NCBI RefSeq assembly: GCF_902833225.1
Contig: NZ_CADFEI010000007.1
Span: forward strand, 124,001 to 188,000
Direction of reading: 5' to 3'
Length of the DNA stretch: 64,000 nucleotides
Origin: Burkholderia sp. BCC1644
Lineage (GTDB): Bacteria > Pseudomonadota > Gammaproteobacteria > Burkholderiales > Burkholderiaceae
Positions 1-8,852 of this stretch are shown here, one piece after another. A model generated the notes under the pieces. It was given only the letters and a program-made list of their open reading frames with translations, did not search any database and was not told where the DNA came from. The position numbers and the translations under genes were made by a program. Positions within the stretch are counted from its first letter, which is position 1, and each line of letters opens with the position of its first letter.

Positions 1-459
1 TACCGGACGTTCGCGTCGAAGGACGAACTGATCGCGGCCTTTGCGGACGAGCAGAACCGCCGTTTCTGGGCGTGGTGGGACGCGATCGTTGCCGCGCACG
101 CCGGTGCGCCGCGCAGGCAGCTCGACGCATTGTTCGACGGCATCGCGGACCTGCTCTCGACGCCCCGGTTCCGCGGCTGTCCGTTCGTCAATCTCGCGAC
201 GGAGTTCCCCGATCGCGACCATCCCGGCACGGTCATCGCATGCGCCAACAAGGCGGAAGTCCGCGCGCGCCTGCATGCCCTGTGCCGCGCGCTGGCGGTC
301 GACGACCCGGTTCGGCTGGGCAACCAGCTGTCGCTGCTGATGGAGGGGGCGTACGCGTCGGCGCTGACCTTCGGCGCCGCCGGCCTGAAGGCCGAACTGG
401 TCGATGCGGCACGACGATTGATCGACAGCGAGATCGAGCCGCCGCCCGTCATCCGCTGA
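1..459 (+). CDS. TetR family transcriptional regulator (5' end outside window)
   Basis: The reading frame is open from base 1 and ends at a TGA at 457-459. The first residues (YRTFASKDELIAAF) match the end of a TetR helix-turn-helix, where a Y/F-x-F-x-K-E/D-L motif closes the DNA-binding domain. Most of the HTH therefore lies upstream of the window. The remaining 150 or so residues form an all-helical effector domain with a TetR_C-like stretch (GCPFVNLATEFPDRDHP), typical of repressors that sense small hydrophobic ligands. Its target cannot be told from this fragment. It converges on the efflux operon that follows. Confidence 0.85.
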   Translation, partial: YRTFASKDELIAAFADEQNRRFWAWWDAIVAAHAGAPRRQLDALFDGIADLLSTPRFRGCPFVNLATEFPDRDHPGTVIACANKAEVRARLHALCRALAVDDPVRLGNQLSLLMEGAYASALTFGAAGLKAELVDAARRLIDSEIEPPPVIR

Positions 460-516
460 ACCGGCGCGGCATGCGATACCGCGTCCGATACCGGCTCCGA
501 TGAGGCCGGATGCAAA

Positions 517-546
517 AAGGCCGCGCTCCGATACGGGCGCGGCCTT
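517..546 (-). terminator. Rho-independent terminator of the first efflux operon
   Basis: A perfect 10-bp stem (AAGGCCGCGC / GCGCGGCCTT) with a 10-nt loop. Read on the minus strand, the stem runs into TTTTTGC, so it terminates the efflux operon whose last stop codon lies 20 bases away. It may also stop readthrough from the convergent TetR gene. Confidence 0.85.
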
Positions 547-566
547 CCCTGCGTTCCGGTGTGCGA

Positions 567-2132
567 TCAATGCGCGGCGGCTGCCGCGTCGCTCGCGCCC
601 CCTGCCTTGCCCGGCTTGGTGATCCAGATGAGCGGGATGATGATGATCATCACGATCGCCGCGCCGTAGAACACGTCGTTCAGCCCGAGCATCGCCGATT
701 GCGACTGCACGACGCGATCGAACAACGCATACGACGAGCCCTGGCCGAGGCCGAGCAGCGAATGGTAGCGGTCCATCTGCGCATTGAAGAGCGGGTTGGT
801 CGGGCTCGCCTGCTGCGTCAGGATCTCGTGGTGCATGATCGTCCGGTTGTTCCACACGACGCCCGCGAGCGACGTGCCGATGCCGCCGAAGAACATCCGT
901 GCGAAGGTCGACAGGCCTGCCGCGGCCGGCACTTTCTCGGGCGGCTGGCCCGACAGGATGATCACGGTCAGCGGCGCGAAGAACAGTGCCATCGGGATGC
1001 CCTGCAGCAGCGTCGGCAGGATGATGTAGCCCTCGCTGATGTCCGTGAAGAAGAACGTGCGCATGTAGTAGACGAGCGCGAAGCCGACGAACGCGAGCGT
1101 GCCGATGATGCGTGCATCCGAGCGCGGCAGGATCTTGCCCATGATCGGCGCGCCGATCACCGCGAAGATGCCGAGCGGCGCCGTCGCGAGCCCCGAGTCG
1201 ACGGCACGGTAGCCGAGATATTCCTGCATCCATTGCGGCAGCAGCACGAGCGTCCCGAAGAAGATCCCGTACGCAATCGCGATCGAGATCGTGCCGCCGA
1301 GGAAGTTGCGCTGCTTGAACAGCGTCAGGTCGACCACCGGATTCTTGTCGGTCAGCTCCCAGATGACGAACAGCACGAGGCCCACGACCGCGACGATGGT
1401 CAGGATGACGATCGTGTTCGACGAGAACCAGTCGAGATCCTTGCCCTTGTCGAGCATGATCTGGAGCGACGCGACCCAGACGATCAGCAAGGTCAGTCCG
1501 ACGAAATCGATCGGCAGCTTCCGGGTGGGCGTATCGCGTTTGCGGTACAGGAACCAGACCATCGTGGCCGCGAACAGTCCGACCGGGATGTTGATGTAGA
1601 AGATCCACGACCACGCGTAGCTGTCGGTGACCCAGCCGCCGAGCGACGGCCCGACGATCGGCCCCGTCACGACGATCATCGAGAACAACGACAGCGCGAG
1701 CGACGATTTCGCCTTCGGCCACGAACTGAGCAGCAGCGCCTGCGACATCGGGATCAGCGGCCCGGCCACGAGGCCCTGCAGCACGCGCGCGCCCAGCAGG
1801 AACGGCAGCGACGGCGCGATGCCGCACAGCCACGACGCGAGCACGAACAGCAGGATCGAGCCGACGAACAGCCGGACCTGCCCGAGCCGCTGCGTCAGCC
1901 AGCCGGTCAGTGGGATCGCGACGGAATTCGCCGCGGCAAACACGGTGATGACCCAGGTGCCCTCGTCGACCGATACGCCGAGGTTGCCCGAGATGGTGGG
2001 GATCGCGACGTTCGCGATCGAGGAATCGAGGACGGTCATGAAACCCGCGAGGCCCACGCTCAGCGAGCCCAGTGCGAGTGTCAGCCCCGTCAGCGGGGGA
2101 GGATTCGATTGGTTGGCGGTCATGTTGATCAT
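567..2132 (-). CDS. DHA2 family MFS drug efflux permease (EmrB-like)
   Basis: This 521-residue inner-membrane antiporter has the length and about 14 hydrophobic segments expected of the DHA2/EmrB family. Visible motifs are D1 (LDSSIANVAIPTI, residues 35-47), motif A (GWLTQRLGQVRLF, 77-89) and motif C (GPIVGPSLGGW, 156-166), the antiporter signature. It should pump hydrophobic toxicants through the adaptor and outer-membrane channel encoded just upstream in the same operon. The start could also be the ATG at 2123, which has a better-spaced GGATG. It is the last gene of a marR-omf-emrA-emrB operon. The substrate is not predictable from sequence. Confidence 0.93.
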   Translation of the reverse strand: MINMTANQSNPPPLTGLTLALGSLSVGLAGFMTVLDSSIANVAIPTISGNLGVSVDEGTWVITVFAAANSVAIPLTGWLTQRLGQVRLFVGSILLFVLASWLCGIAPSLPFLLGARVLQGLVAGPLIPMSQALLLSSWPKAKSSLALSLFSMIVVTGPIVGPSLGGWVTDSYAWSWIFYINIPVGLFAATMVWFLYRKRDTPTRKLPIDFVGLTLLIVWVASLQIMLDKGKDLDWFSSNTIVILTIVAVVGLVLFVIWELTDKNPVVDLTLFKQRNFLGGTISIAIAYGIFFGTLVLLPQWMQEYLGYRAVDSGLATAPLGIFAVIGAPIMGKILPRSDARIIGTLAFVGFALVYYMRTFFFTDISEGYIILPTLLQGIPMALFFAPLTVIILSGQPPEKVPAAAGLSTFARMFFGGIGTSLAGVVWNNRTIMHHEILTQQASPTNPLFNAQMDRYHSLLGLGQGSSYALFDRVVQSQSAMLGLNDVFYGAAIVMIIIIPLIWITKPGKAGGASDAAAAAH

Positions 2133-2177
2133 CCGGTTAGGCGCGGCCCGGCGACGTGTGCGCCGGGTGACGGGACA

Positions 2178-3338
2178 TCACTTGTTGGCGGCGATGATGT
2201 CGGCGATCGCGGCATCGGCCTTGTCGCCGTATTTCGCGAACACGTCGGTCTTGTAGGTCGACGGCGGATCGGCTTCCGGGCTGGCGCTGCCGTGATCCTT
2301 CACGTTCACGTCGACCGTCATCGACAGCCCCACGCGCAACGGATGCTTTTCCAGTTCCTCGGGCGGAATCTCGATCCGCACCGGCAGCCGCTGCACGACC
2401 TTGATCCAGTTGCCCGTCGCGTTTTGCGCCGGCAGCAGCGAGAGCGCCGATCCGGTACCCGGCGTGAAGCCGGCCACCTTGCCGTGGTAGACGGCCGCCG
2501 ACCCGTAGACGTCGGCCGTCAGCTCGACCGGCTGGCCGATGCGGATGTGACGCAGCTGCCATTCCTTGAAGTTCGCATCGACCCACACCTGGTTCAGCGG
2601 CACGACCGACATCAGTGCGGCCCCCGGCGACACGCGCTGGCCGACCTGCACCGAGCGCTGCGCGATGTAGCCGGTCACGGGCGCCGGCAGCGTCGTTCGC
2701 GAATACGCCAGATACGCGTCGCGCACGTGCGCGGCGCTCGCCATCACGTCCGGGTGCTGGTCGACGGTCGTGTTCGCCGTCAATGCGCGATTCGAGCCGA
2801 GCTGCTGCTTCGCGGCATCGAGCGTCGCCTGCGCCGACCGGACCGCGTCCTTCGCATGCGAGATGTCCTCTTCCGACACGGCGCCCGTCATGCCGGTCGA
2901 CTGGCGGCGCCGCAGGTCGTCCTGCGCCTTCGCGAGATCGGACTGCCGCTCCGCGATGGTCGCGCGGTACTTGTCGTCGTCGACGTAGAGCCCATGTACC
3001 CTGCGCACGGTCTGGCCGAGATCGGCTTCGGCCTGCTGCAGCGCGATCTTCGCGTCCGCAGGGTCGATCTGCACGAGCGGCTCGCCGGCCTTCACGACCT
3101 GCGTGTTGTCCGCGTTCACCGCGATGACCGTGCCCGACACCTGCGGCGTGATCTGCACGACGTTGCCGTTGACGTACGCGTCGTCGGTTTCGACGTGATA
3201 GCGCGCTTCGAGGAAGTAGTACGCACCGTACGCGGCGCCGGCAATGCCGAGGGACGCGGCGACCAGCGCGAGCAGCGCCTTGCGCTTGCCCGGGGTCTTC
3301 GGTGCTTCATCGGTCGGCTGCGAATCGGGGGTGTTCAT
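2178..3338 (-). CDS. HlyD/EmrA-type periplasmic adaptor of a tripartite efflux pump
   Basis: A 386-residue membrane-fusion protein with a cytoplasmic N-terminus and one membrane anchor (about residues 20-43). The first half of the biotinyl-lipoyl domain follows (ETDDAYVNGNVVQITPQVSGTV, 50-71), then a helical hairpin and a C-terminal beta-barrel containing ATGNWIKVVQRLPVRIE, hallmark of the EmrA group. It bridges the MFS permease and the outer-membrane lipoprotein. TGGAG lies 6 bases before the ATG. The 45-bp gap to the permease gene and 71-bp gap to the channel gene support one transcript. Confidence 0.93.
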   Translation of the reverse strand: MNTPDSQPTDEAPKTPGKRKALLALVAASLGIAGAAYGAYYFLEARYHVETDDAYVNGNVVQITPQVSGTVIAVNADNTQVVKAGEPLVQIDPADAKIALQQAEADLGQTVRRVHGLYVDDDKYRATIAERQSDLAKAQDDLRRRQSTGMTGAVSEEDISHAKDAVRSAQATLDAAKQQLGSNRALTANTTVDQHPDVMASAAHVRDAYLAYSRTTLPAPVTGYIAQRSVQVGQRVSPGAALMSVVPLNQVWVDANFKEWQLRHIRIGQPVELTADVYGSAAVYHGKVAGFTPGTGSALSLLPAQNATGNWIKVVQRLPVRIEIPPEELEKHPLRVGLSMTVDVNVKDHGSASPEADPPSTYKTDVFAKYGDKADAAIADIIAANK

Positions 3339-3409
3339 GAGTGGCTCCAGTCAGAGGTGAAATCAGGGGGTATTCGTTCGGTACGCGGTACCTGCGCGCG
3401 GGCAATCGG

Positions 3410-4939
3410 TCAGTTCGTCGCGGCGGGCCGGGACGGCGCGGGAATCGGCGTGTCGGCGGTCGCGGCGAGGCCGGCCTGCGACGCGTCGAAACCGCCGCCG
3501 AGCGCCTTGATCAGCGCGATCTGCTGGCCGCGGCGGCCCATCTCGAGATTGACGACGGCCGTCTCGGCCGCCAGCCGGTTGTCATCCGCGTTGAGCACCT
3601 GCAGCTGCGGGTTGAGCCCCGAGCGGTAGCGGACGACGGCCAGCTGATAGGCGGTGGTTTGCGCCTCCAGCGCCTTGCGCGCATCGACCAGTTGAAGATC
3701 GGTCGAGCGGATCTGCGTGACTTGCGTGGCGACGTCGGACAGCGCGCCGATCAGCGTCTGGTTGTAGGTCGCGACGTCGTAGTCGAAGTCCGCATAGCGG
3801 TCCTTCAGTTGCGAACGCAGCGCACCGGCGTCGAAGATCGGCAGGTGAATCGCCGGCGCGGCCTGGAGCTGCCGGCTGCCGGCCGTCAGGAAGCGTCCCC
3901 AGCCGAACGCGTCGAGCCCGGCCGCCAGCGACAGGTTGACGTCGGGATAGAACTCGGCCTTCGCTTCCTTCACGTCGTGAACGGCCGCATCGACCTTCCA
4001 GTAGGCCGCGACGATGTCGGGCCGGCGCGACAGCAGGTCGGCCGGCAGGTTGTCGGGCAGCGCGACGACGTCGCCGCCGTGCAGCGACGGATCGGCGATC
4101 GCGAGGCCGCGATCGGGGCCTGCGCCGAGCAGCGCGCCCAGCTGGTAACGCACGGTCTTGATCTGGCCGTCGAGATCGCTCACGCTGGAGCGGCTCGTCG
4201 CGGTTTCGCCGTAGGCGGTCTGCCGCTCGACGTTGCTGTCGAGCCCGGCATTGACGCGCCCTTCCGTGAGGTGCGCGATCGTCTCGCGGTTGGCGACTTC
4301 GCGAACCTGGATGTCGCGCAGTGCATAAAGCAGCGCGAGGTGGTTGTAGGTGCTCGCGACCGACGCGGCGAGCGTGATGCGCACCTCCTCGGCTTCGGCG
4401 TCGGCCACCTTCTCCGACGAAACGGCCTGGCGCAGCCGCTCGCGGTTCTTGCCCCACAGGTCGAGATCCCACGACACGCTGGCCAGCAGGCTGTTCTCGC
4501 CCTGCCACGAGCCGCCGTACGGCGGCGGCACGATGCCGTTCGCCGTGTAGCGCTGGCGGGTCCACGTATAGCTGCCGTTGGCATTCGGATAAAGCGCGGA
4601 CCTGGCCGTGCCGATGTACGCCGACGCCTTCTCGATCCGCGCGCGCGCCTGGTCGATCGTCGGGTTGCCGCGCAACGCTTCGTCGATCAGCGCCGGCAGC
4701 TGCGGATCGCCGAACTGGCCGGCCCAGCTCATCGCGGGCCACTTGCCGCCTTCGGCCGGCAGGCTCTGTTGCGATTCGAACTTCGTCGGGGCCGCCATCT
4801 GCTTGTCGCTGTGGATGCCGGCGTAGTTCACGCAGCCGGCCAGGCTGAACGCGAGCAGCGCCGCGGCGGTGATCCATCCCTTACGAATGCCCGACTGCGG
4901 CCGGGAGGGCGAGTGAGAGGTCGTCGTGTTCATTTCCAT
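3410..4939 (-). CDS. NodT/OprM-type outer-membrane efflux lipoprotein
   Basis: A 509-residue TolC-family channel. The N-terminus has a hydrophobic segment ending in a lipobox (SLAGC, lipid-modified Cys36), so it is an outer-membrane lipoprotein. Two outer-membrane-factor repeats follow, each with the family signatures (SWDLDLWGKNRERL; LGAGPDRGLAIADPSL; LSRRPDIVAAYWKVDAA). It forms the exit duct for the EmrAB-type pump encoded downstream. It is the second gene of the operon, behind the MarR regulator with a 113-bp gap that holds a 12-bp palindrome. The ATG at 4933 is an alternative start. Confidence 0.93.
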   Translation of the reverse strand: MEMNTTTSHSPSRPQSGIRKGWITAAALLAFSLAGCVNYAGIHSDKQMAAPTKFESQQSLPAEGGKWPAMSWAGQFGDPQLPALIDEALRGNPTIDQARARIEKASAYIGTARSALYPNANGSYTWTRQRYTANGIVPPPYGGSWQGENSLLASVSWDLDLWGKNRERLRQAVSSEKVADAEAEEVRITLAASVASTYNHLALLYALRDIQVREVANRETIAHLTEGRVNAGLDSNVERQTAYGETATSRSSVSDLDGQIKTVRYQLGALLGAGPDRGLAIADPSLHGGDVVALPDNLPADLLSRRPDIVAAYWKVDAAVHDVKEAKAEFYPDVNLSLAAGLDAFGWGRFLTAGSRQLQAAPAIHLPIFDAGALRSQLKDRYADFDYDVATYNQTLIGALSDVATQVTQIRSTDLQLVDARKALEAQTTAYQLAVVRYRSGLNPQLQVLNADDNRLAAETAVVNLEMGRRGQQIALIKALGGGFDASQAGLAATADTPIPAPSRPAATN

Positions 4940-4977
4940 GGTTCCCTTGAGTCATCCAGTCGTCGAACGGTTAAATA

Positions 4978-4989
4978 GTGCATATGCAC
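4978..4989. promoter_or_regulatory. Palindrome in the marR-efflux gap, candidate regulator site
   Basis: GTGCATATGCAC is a perfect 12-bp palindrome in the 113-bp gap between the MarR gene and the efflux lipoprotein gene. A related GTGC-N4-GCAC sequence (GTGCATGCGCAC) lies at 5482-5493 over the MarR start codon. Two similar dyads at the two control points of one operon suggest a MarR binding site, but the match is short and untested. Confidence 0.35.
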
Positions 4990-5052
4990 ACGTTAGCCAG
5001 CCAGGTTTCGCGCATCAATGTCAGGAATGGCATGAATGAGTTACCGGGGCTG

Positions 5053-5487
5053 CTAACTGTCGGACGTGTCGAGCGTCATGCGAAACAGTTCGCGACGCAG
5101 GTGAGCGGCCTGCTGCGCACCGAAATCGCGTTCGAAGCTGGCCTGCGCGGCTGCCCAGTGGACGGTCGCTTCATCGAGCTTCTTCGCGCCCTGCGCGGTC
5201 AATACGACCTGAAGCCGGCGACGGCGTTGCCCTTGCGCGGGCGCCGCCACCAGGCCGCGTCGCAGCAACGGCTTGAGTGCGCGGACCAGCGTCGTTCGGT
5301 CCATCACCATCGCTTTCGCGAGTTCGACCATGGTCAGGCCCGCGCTGACGGCGAGCATGCCGAGGATGCTGAACTGCGTGGGCGTGATGTCGACGGCGGA
5401 CAGATGGTGCTCGTAGAGCTTCGAGATATGCCGTGAAGCCTGGCGGAGCGCGAAACAGTCGTCGTCAAGGAGGTCGATCGAGTGCAT
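5053..5487 (-). CDS. MarR family regulator of the efflux operon
   Basis: A 144-residue winged-helix protein. The MarR fold is recognisable from TPTQFSILGMLAVSAGLTMVELAKAMVMDRTTLVRALKPLLRRGLVAAPAQGQRRR (recognition helix and wing), with dimerising helices at both ends. It is the first gene ahead of the outer-membrane factor, adaptor and permease genes, the arrangement of emrR-emrAB loci, so it most likely represses its own operon and is released by pump substrates. The ATG at 5487 is preferred to an in-frame GTG at 5493. No clear ribosome-binding site is visible. Confidence 0.88.
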   Translation of the reverse strand: MHSIDLLDDDCFALRQASRHISKLYEHHLSAVDITPTQFSILGMLAVSAGLTMVELAKAMVMDRTTLVRALKPLLRRGLVAAPAQGQRRRRLQVVLTAQGAKKLDEATVHWAAAQASFERDFGAQQAAHLRRELFRMTLDTSDS

Positions 5488-5581
5488 GCGCACAGCTTAG
5501 AGGCCGGCCTGCCGGAGAACGATGGCGAGCGGGTTATCAGATTGTTGTCGCTGTGCGCAGGAATGGCGCGCGGATCGCGGC

Positions 5582-6487
5582 TCAGCGGGCTCTCGATGCT
5601 TCGAAGAAATCGACCGCGTAGTCGATGAAGGCGCGCACCTTGGCGGGCAGCAGGGTCCGGTTGCTGTAAGCGAGTTGCAGCTCGATGCTCTCGTCGACCA
5701 GCGGGAAATCGGCGAGCAGCCGCAGCAGCTTGCCGGAAGCGAGGTCTTTTTCGACCAGCGCGAGCGGCGTGATGCCGATGCCGAGCCCCTGCAGCACCAA
5801 CTCGCGGTTGAACGCGGGACTGTTGGACGACACGCCGAAGCTCAGCGCGATCGCGAGTTCCTGCCCGTCGACGCGGAAACGGAGGTCGGGACGGCGGATC
5901 GACGGCGACAACGGGACGAAGTGATGCGCGGCCAGCGCCGACGGATGGGTGGGTGTCGACGCGGTCTTCAGGTAGTCGGGCGTCGCCACGAGCACCACCG
6001 GAATCCGGTCGAGCACGCGCACGACGGTCGTCTCGCTCATCAGCATGAAGGGCACGACGATGCCCAGGTCGTACCCTTCCCCGACCAGGTCAACCGGCCG
6101 CTCCGTCAACGTGATGTCGAGCGTGACCTTCGGATGGGCGCGCTTGAAGCCGGCAATCAGCGGGACGAGCCGCTGGATCGTCGCGGTCGCGTGCGCGACG
6201 AGGCGCAACACGCCCTGTGCCTCGCGCGACTGGTTGCCGACCTCGGCCTCGACGGTATCCACCTCTTCGAGAATACGCACGCAGCTTTCGTAGAACCGCT
6301 CCGCCGCCTCGGTGAGCGAGATCCGGCGGGTCGTCCGGTTCAGCAGCCGGCACCCCATCCGCTGTTCGAGCGCCGCGATCGTTCGCGATACCGCCGGCGG
6401 CGCCATGCCGTGATGATCGGCCGCGCGGGCGAAGCTCTTCAGTTCGACCACCGTCCGGAAAATCCGCATGCTTTCGATGTAATCCAT
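5582..6487 (-). CDS. LysR family regulator, divergent from the acyl-CoA dehydrogenase operon
   Basis: A 301-residue LysR-type regulator. The N-terminal HTH (residues 1-60: SMRIFRTVVELKSFARAADHHGMAPPAVSRTIAALEQRMG...NRTTRRISLTEAAERFYE) is canonical, followed by a substrate-binding domain of the size usual for the family and resembling the CrgA/DmlR-like group. An open frame continues far upstream, but the true start is the ATG at 6487, where the HTH begins at the expected distance. It faces the plus-strand operon at 6758 across 270 bp and is its likely regulator. The effector is unknown. Confidence 0.9.
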   Translation of the reverse strand: MDYIESMRIFRTVVELKSFARAADHHGMAPPAVSRTIAALEQRMGCRLLNRTTRRISLTEAAERFYESCVRILEEVDTVEAEVGNQSREAQGVLRLVAHATATIQRLVPLIAGFKRAHPKVTLDITLTERPVDLVGEGYDLGIVVPFMLMSETTVVRVLDRIPVVLVATPDYLKTASTPTHPSALAAHHFVPLSPSIRRPDLRFRVDGQELAIALSFGVSSNSPAFNRELVLQGLGIGITPLALVEKDLASGKLLRLLADFPLVDESIELQLAYSNRTLLPAKVRAFIDYAVDFFEASRAR

Positions 6488-6757
6488 GGCCACATCTCGA
6501 GAACGGGTAGCAGTCAGATGCAACGCCGGGGCGTGACGGTGTTGCTGCGTGCCGGAACAACCAGGCGGCTTGTTCGCAGCAATATAGCAAACCCGGCCGG
6601 CCGCACAGTTGCACGCGCGCGCTGCGTTGCCTGCACGCGAGCGCCGCGCGGCAACTACCACTACTGCCAGTACCTCCGCTGTCCGTGCCCCCTTAACCTT
6701 GCCGGTATCGCTGGCGCGCCGTCGCAGGCCGCGCCGCTTCGACCGGAGACACGACAG

Positions 6758-7900
6758 ATGCCATTTGACTGGACGCAGGAACAGCACGCGACGCTTGCGC
6801 GGTTTCGCGACATCGGCGCGGCGATCGCCGCCGCCGCGGAACACGACGGCCGCGCGCGCGCCGGCTTCGACGAAGCCGGCTGGACGCGGCTCGGGCACGA
6901 AGGACTGTGGGACATGATCGTGCCGGAGACGTATGGCGGCGACGGTCACGGCTGGTGGCATTTTTCCGCGGCGCTCGAAGGGCTCGCATCGTCGATCCGC
7001 CGCCCTGCACTGCTGCTGTCGGTGATCGCGCAGGCCGGCATGGTGCGCGCACTCGAGCGATACGGCACGGCGACGCAGCAGGACCGCTATTTCGGCGCAA
7101 TCCTGCGCGGCGAACTGAGCGCGACCGCGATTGCCGAACCGGGCACCGGCACCGACGTGCGCAGCATCGCGACGACGCTCGCCGAGCATGGCGACGGCTA
7201 CCGGCTGACCGGCAGCAAATTCAATATCGCGCACGCGCCGCTCGCGCGCTTCATCCTCGTCGTCACGCGCATCGAAACGCCGGGCCGGCGCAATACCGCG
7301 CTCGTGATCGTCGATCGCGACCAGCCGGGCATGACGGTGGCCGCGCCCGACCGCAAGCTCGGCCTCGACGACCTGCCCACCGGCGCGCTGCATTTCGACG
7401 ACTGCCCGATCACGCGCGGCCAGCTGCTCGGCGAACCGGGTGCGGGGCTCGGCAACCTGATCGACATCATCTCGCTCGGCCGTCTCTACTACGGCCTCGC
7501 CGCCGCCCAGGTGACGGCGCCGTACCTGCGCGATGCGATCGGCTACTGCCGCGAACGGCGCAGCTTCGACAGCACGATCGATGCGCACCAGTACGTGCAG
7601 CGCCGCCTCGTCGACCTGCAGATCGGCATCGAGCGCGGCACGTGGCTCGCGCGCGGCGCGCTCGCGCAGTTGCTGACGGATCACCCGCAGGCGCTGATGA
7701 CCTGCTCGATCGCGAAGCTGGTCGGCGCGCAGGATCTCGTCGACAGCGCGCTCGGCCTCGTGCGGCTGTACGGCAGCCTCGGCTACCAGGCCGGGCCGGT
7801 GGCCGCGTTCGCGTCGGACGCGCTGGGCTTCATGAGCGTCGGCGGCACCGAGGAAATGCATCGCAAGAACATCTTCAACCAGATGATGCGCGCCGGCTGA
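6758..7900 (+). CDS. Acyl-CoA dehydrogenase family protein
   Basis: A 380-residue FAD flavoprotein. The N-terminal helical domain, middle beta domain (AIAEPGTGTDVRSIATTL, near 125-142, and TGSKFNIAHAPLARFILV) and C-terminal four-helix domain (GGTEEMHRKNIFNQMM near the end) are all present. The family makes 2,3-unsaturated acyl-CoAs and passes electrons to ETF, but some relatives act on other substrates. It is the first gene of a tightly spaced six-gene operon with a CitE-like lyase, a PNPOx-like protein, a PLP C-S lyase, a GST and an amidotransferase, an unusual setting that argues against ordinary fatty-acid oxidation. GGAGA lies 8 bases before the ATG. Confidence 0.9.
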   Translation: MPFDWTQEQHATLARFRDIGAAIAAAAEHDGRARAGFDEAGWTRLGHEGLWDMIVPETYGGDGHGWWHFSAALEGLASSIRRPALLLSVIAQAGMVRALERYGTATQQDRYFGAILRGELSATAIAEPGTGTDVRSIATTLAEHGDGYRLTGSKFNIAHAPLARFILVVTRIETPGRRNTALVIVDRDQPGMTVAAPDRKLGLDDLPTGALHFDDCPITRGQLLGEPGAGLGNLIDIISLGRLYYGLAAAQVTAPYLRDAIGYCRERRSFDSTIDAHQYVQRRLVDLQIGIERGTWLARGALAQLLTDHPQALMTCSIAKLVGAQDLVDSALGLVRLYGSLGYQAGPVAAFASDALGFMSVGGTEEMHRKNIFNQMMRAG

Positions 7901-7949
7901 TTGCCCGCGCCATCGCCCCGCGTACCACGCGCCCTACAGGAAACCACGC

Positions 7950-8852
7950 ATGACACCGACGAACCGACGCCCTTCCCGCCTGCGCCGCTCCTGGCTGTTT
8001 CTCGCCGGCGCCGATCACGATGCGCTCGTCGACGGCACCCATAGCGGTGCGGACGTCCTGATCCAGGAACTCGAAACCTTTACGCCGCCCGACCGGCGCC
8101 CGGCCGCGCGCGAACTGAGCGAGCGCGTGCTCGCGGGCTGGCGCGATGCCGGCGTGCTGGCATCCGTGCGCGTGAATCCGCTCGACGCGGGCGGCATCGA
8201 CGACCTGCGCGCCGCGATGCGCGGCCGTCCGGACATCGTGATGATGTCGTACGTCGCGACGCCCGAGCAGGTCGTCGCGCTCGACGAAGCCGTCACGCGC
8301 TTCGAGCGCGAATACGACATCGCGCCCGGCTCGACCGAACTGGTGCCGAACATCGAGACGACGCTCGGCCTCGTGAACACGATGGCGATTGCGCGTTCGA
8401 GCGCGCGCGTGTCGGCCGTGCTCGTCGCGACCGAGGACATGGTGGCCGACATGGGCGCCGAGCGCACGCGTGCGGGCCGCGAACTCGACTACGTGCGCTC
8501 GCGTTTTCGCGTCGAATGCGCGGCCGTCGGCGTCACCGCGATCGACTGTCCGTACAGCTATGCCGACAACGAAGGCGCCGAACGCGACATGCGCGTGTCG
8601 CGTGGCCTCGGGTATCAGGCGAAAGCGATCGTCAACGGGCAGTTCGTGCCGGTCGTCAATCGCGTGCTGACGCCGACGGCCGACGAAGTCGCCCTCGCCC
8701 GCCGCGTGATCGACGCGTTCGACACCGCGCGGCGCGCGTCCGGCGGTCGCCGAGTGGCGGCCGCCGTCGTCGACGGCTTCCTCGCGGAAGTCCCCGACTA
8801 TCTCGCCGCGCATCGGCTGATCGCCCGCGCGACGCAATTCGGCATCGCATGA
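7950..8852 (+). CDS. HpcH/HpaI aldolase / citrate lyase beta-like (CitE family)
   Basis: A 300-residue TIM-barrel protein of the CitE superfamily. The start (RSWLFLAGADHDAL) and the metal-binding stretch with Glu and Asp (ELVPNIETTLGLVN...VATEDMVADMGAERT) match CoA-ester lyases such as malyl-CoA or citramalyl-CoA lyases. It would cleave a hydroxyacyl-CoA, which fits a place directly after an acyl-CoA dehydrogenase. AGGAAA sits 6 bases before the ATG. Its stop codon overlaps the next start (ATGA at 8849-8852), so the two genes are translationally coupled. The substrate is unknown. Confidence 0.88.
   Translation: MTPTNRRPSRLRRSWLFLAGADHDALVDGTHSGADVLIQELETFTPPDRRPAARELSERVLAGWRDAGVLASVRVNPLDAGGIDDLRAAMRGRPDIVMMSYVATPEQVVALDEAVTRFEREYDIAPGSTELVPNIETTLGLVNTMAIARSSARVSAVLVATEDMVADMGAERTRAGRELDYVRSRFRVECAAVGVTAIDCPYSYADNEGAERDMRVSRGLGYQAKAIVNGQFVPVVNRVLTPTADEVALARRVIDAFDTARRASGGRRVAAAVVDGFLAEVPDYLAAHRLIARATQFGIA

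Noticed and set aside
510..3629. Continuous 1039-codon plus-strand open frame
   Set aside because: It is antisense to the efflux permease and adaptor genes, is dominated by Arg/His/Asp as expected of GC-rich shadow frames, and has no recognisable domain.
5582..7861. 759-codon minus-strand frame as a single long protein
   Set aside because: Only the part from 6487 downward has protein character (LysR); the upstream part is antisense to the acyl-CoA dehydrogenase gene.
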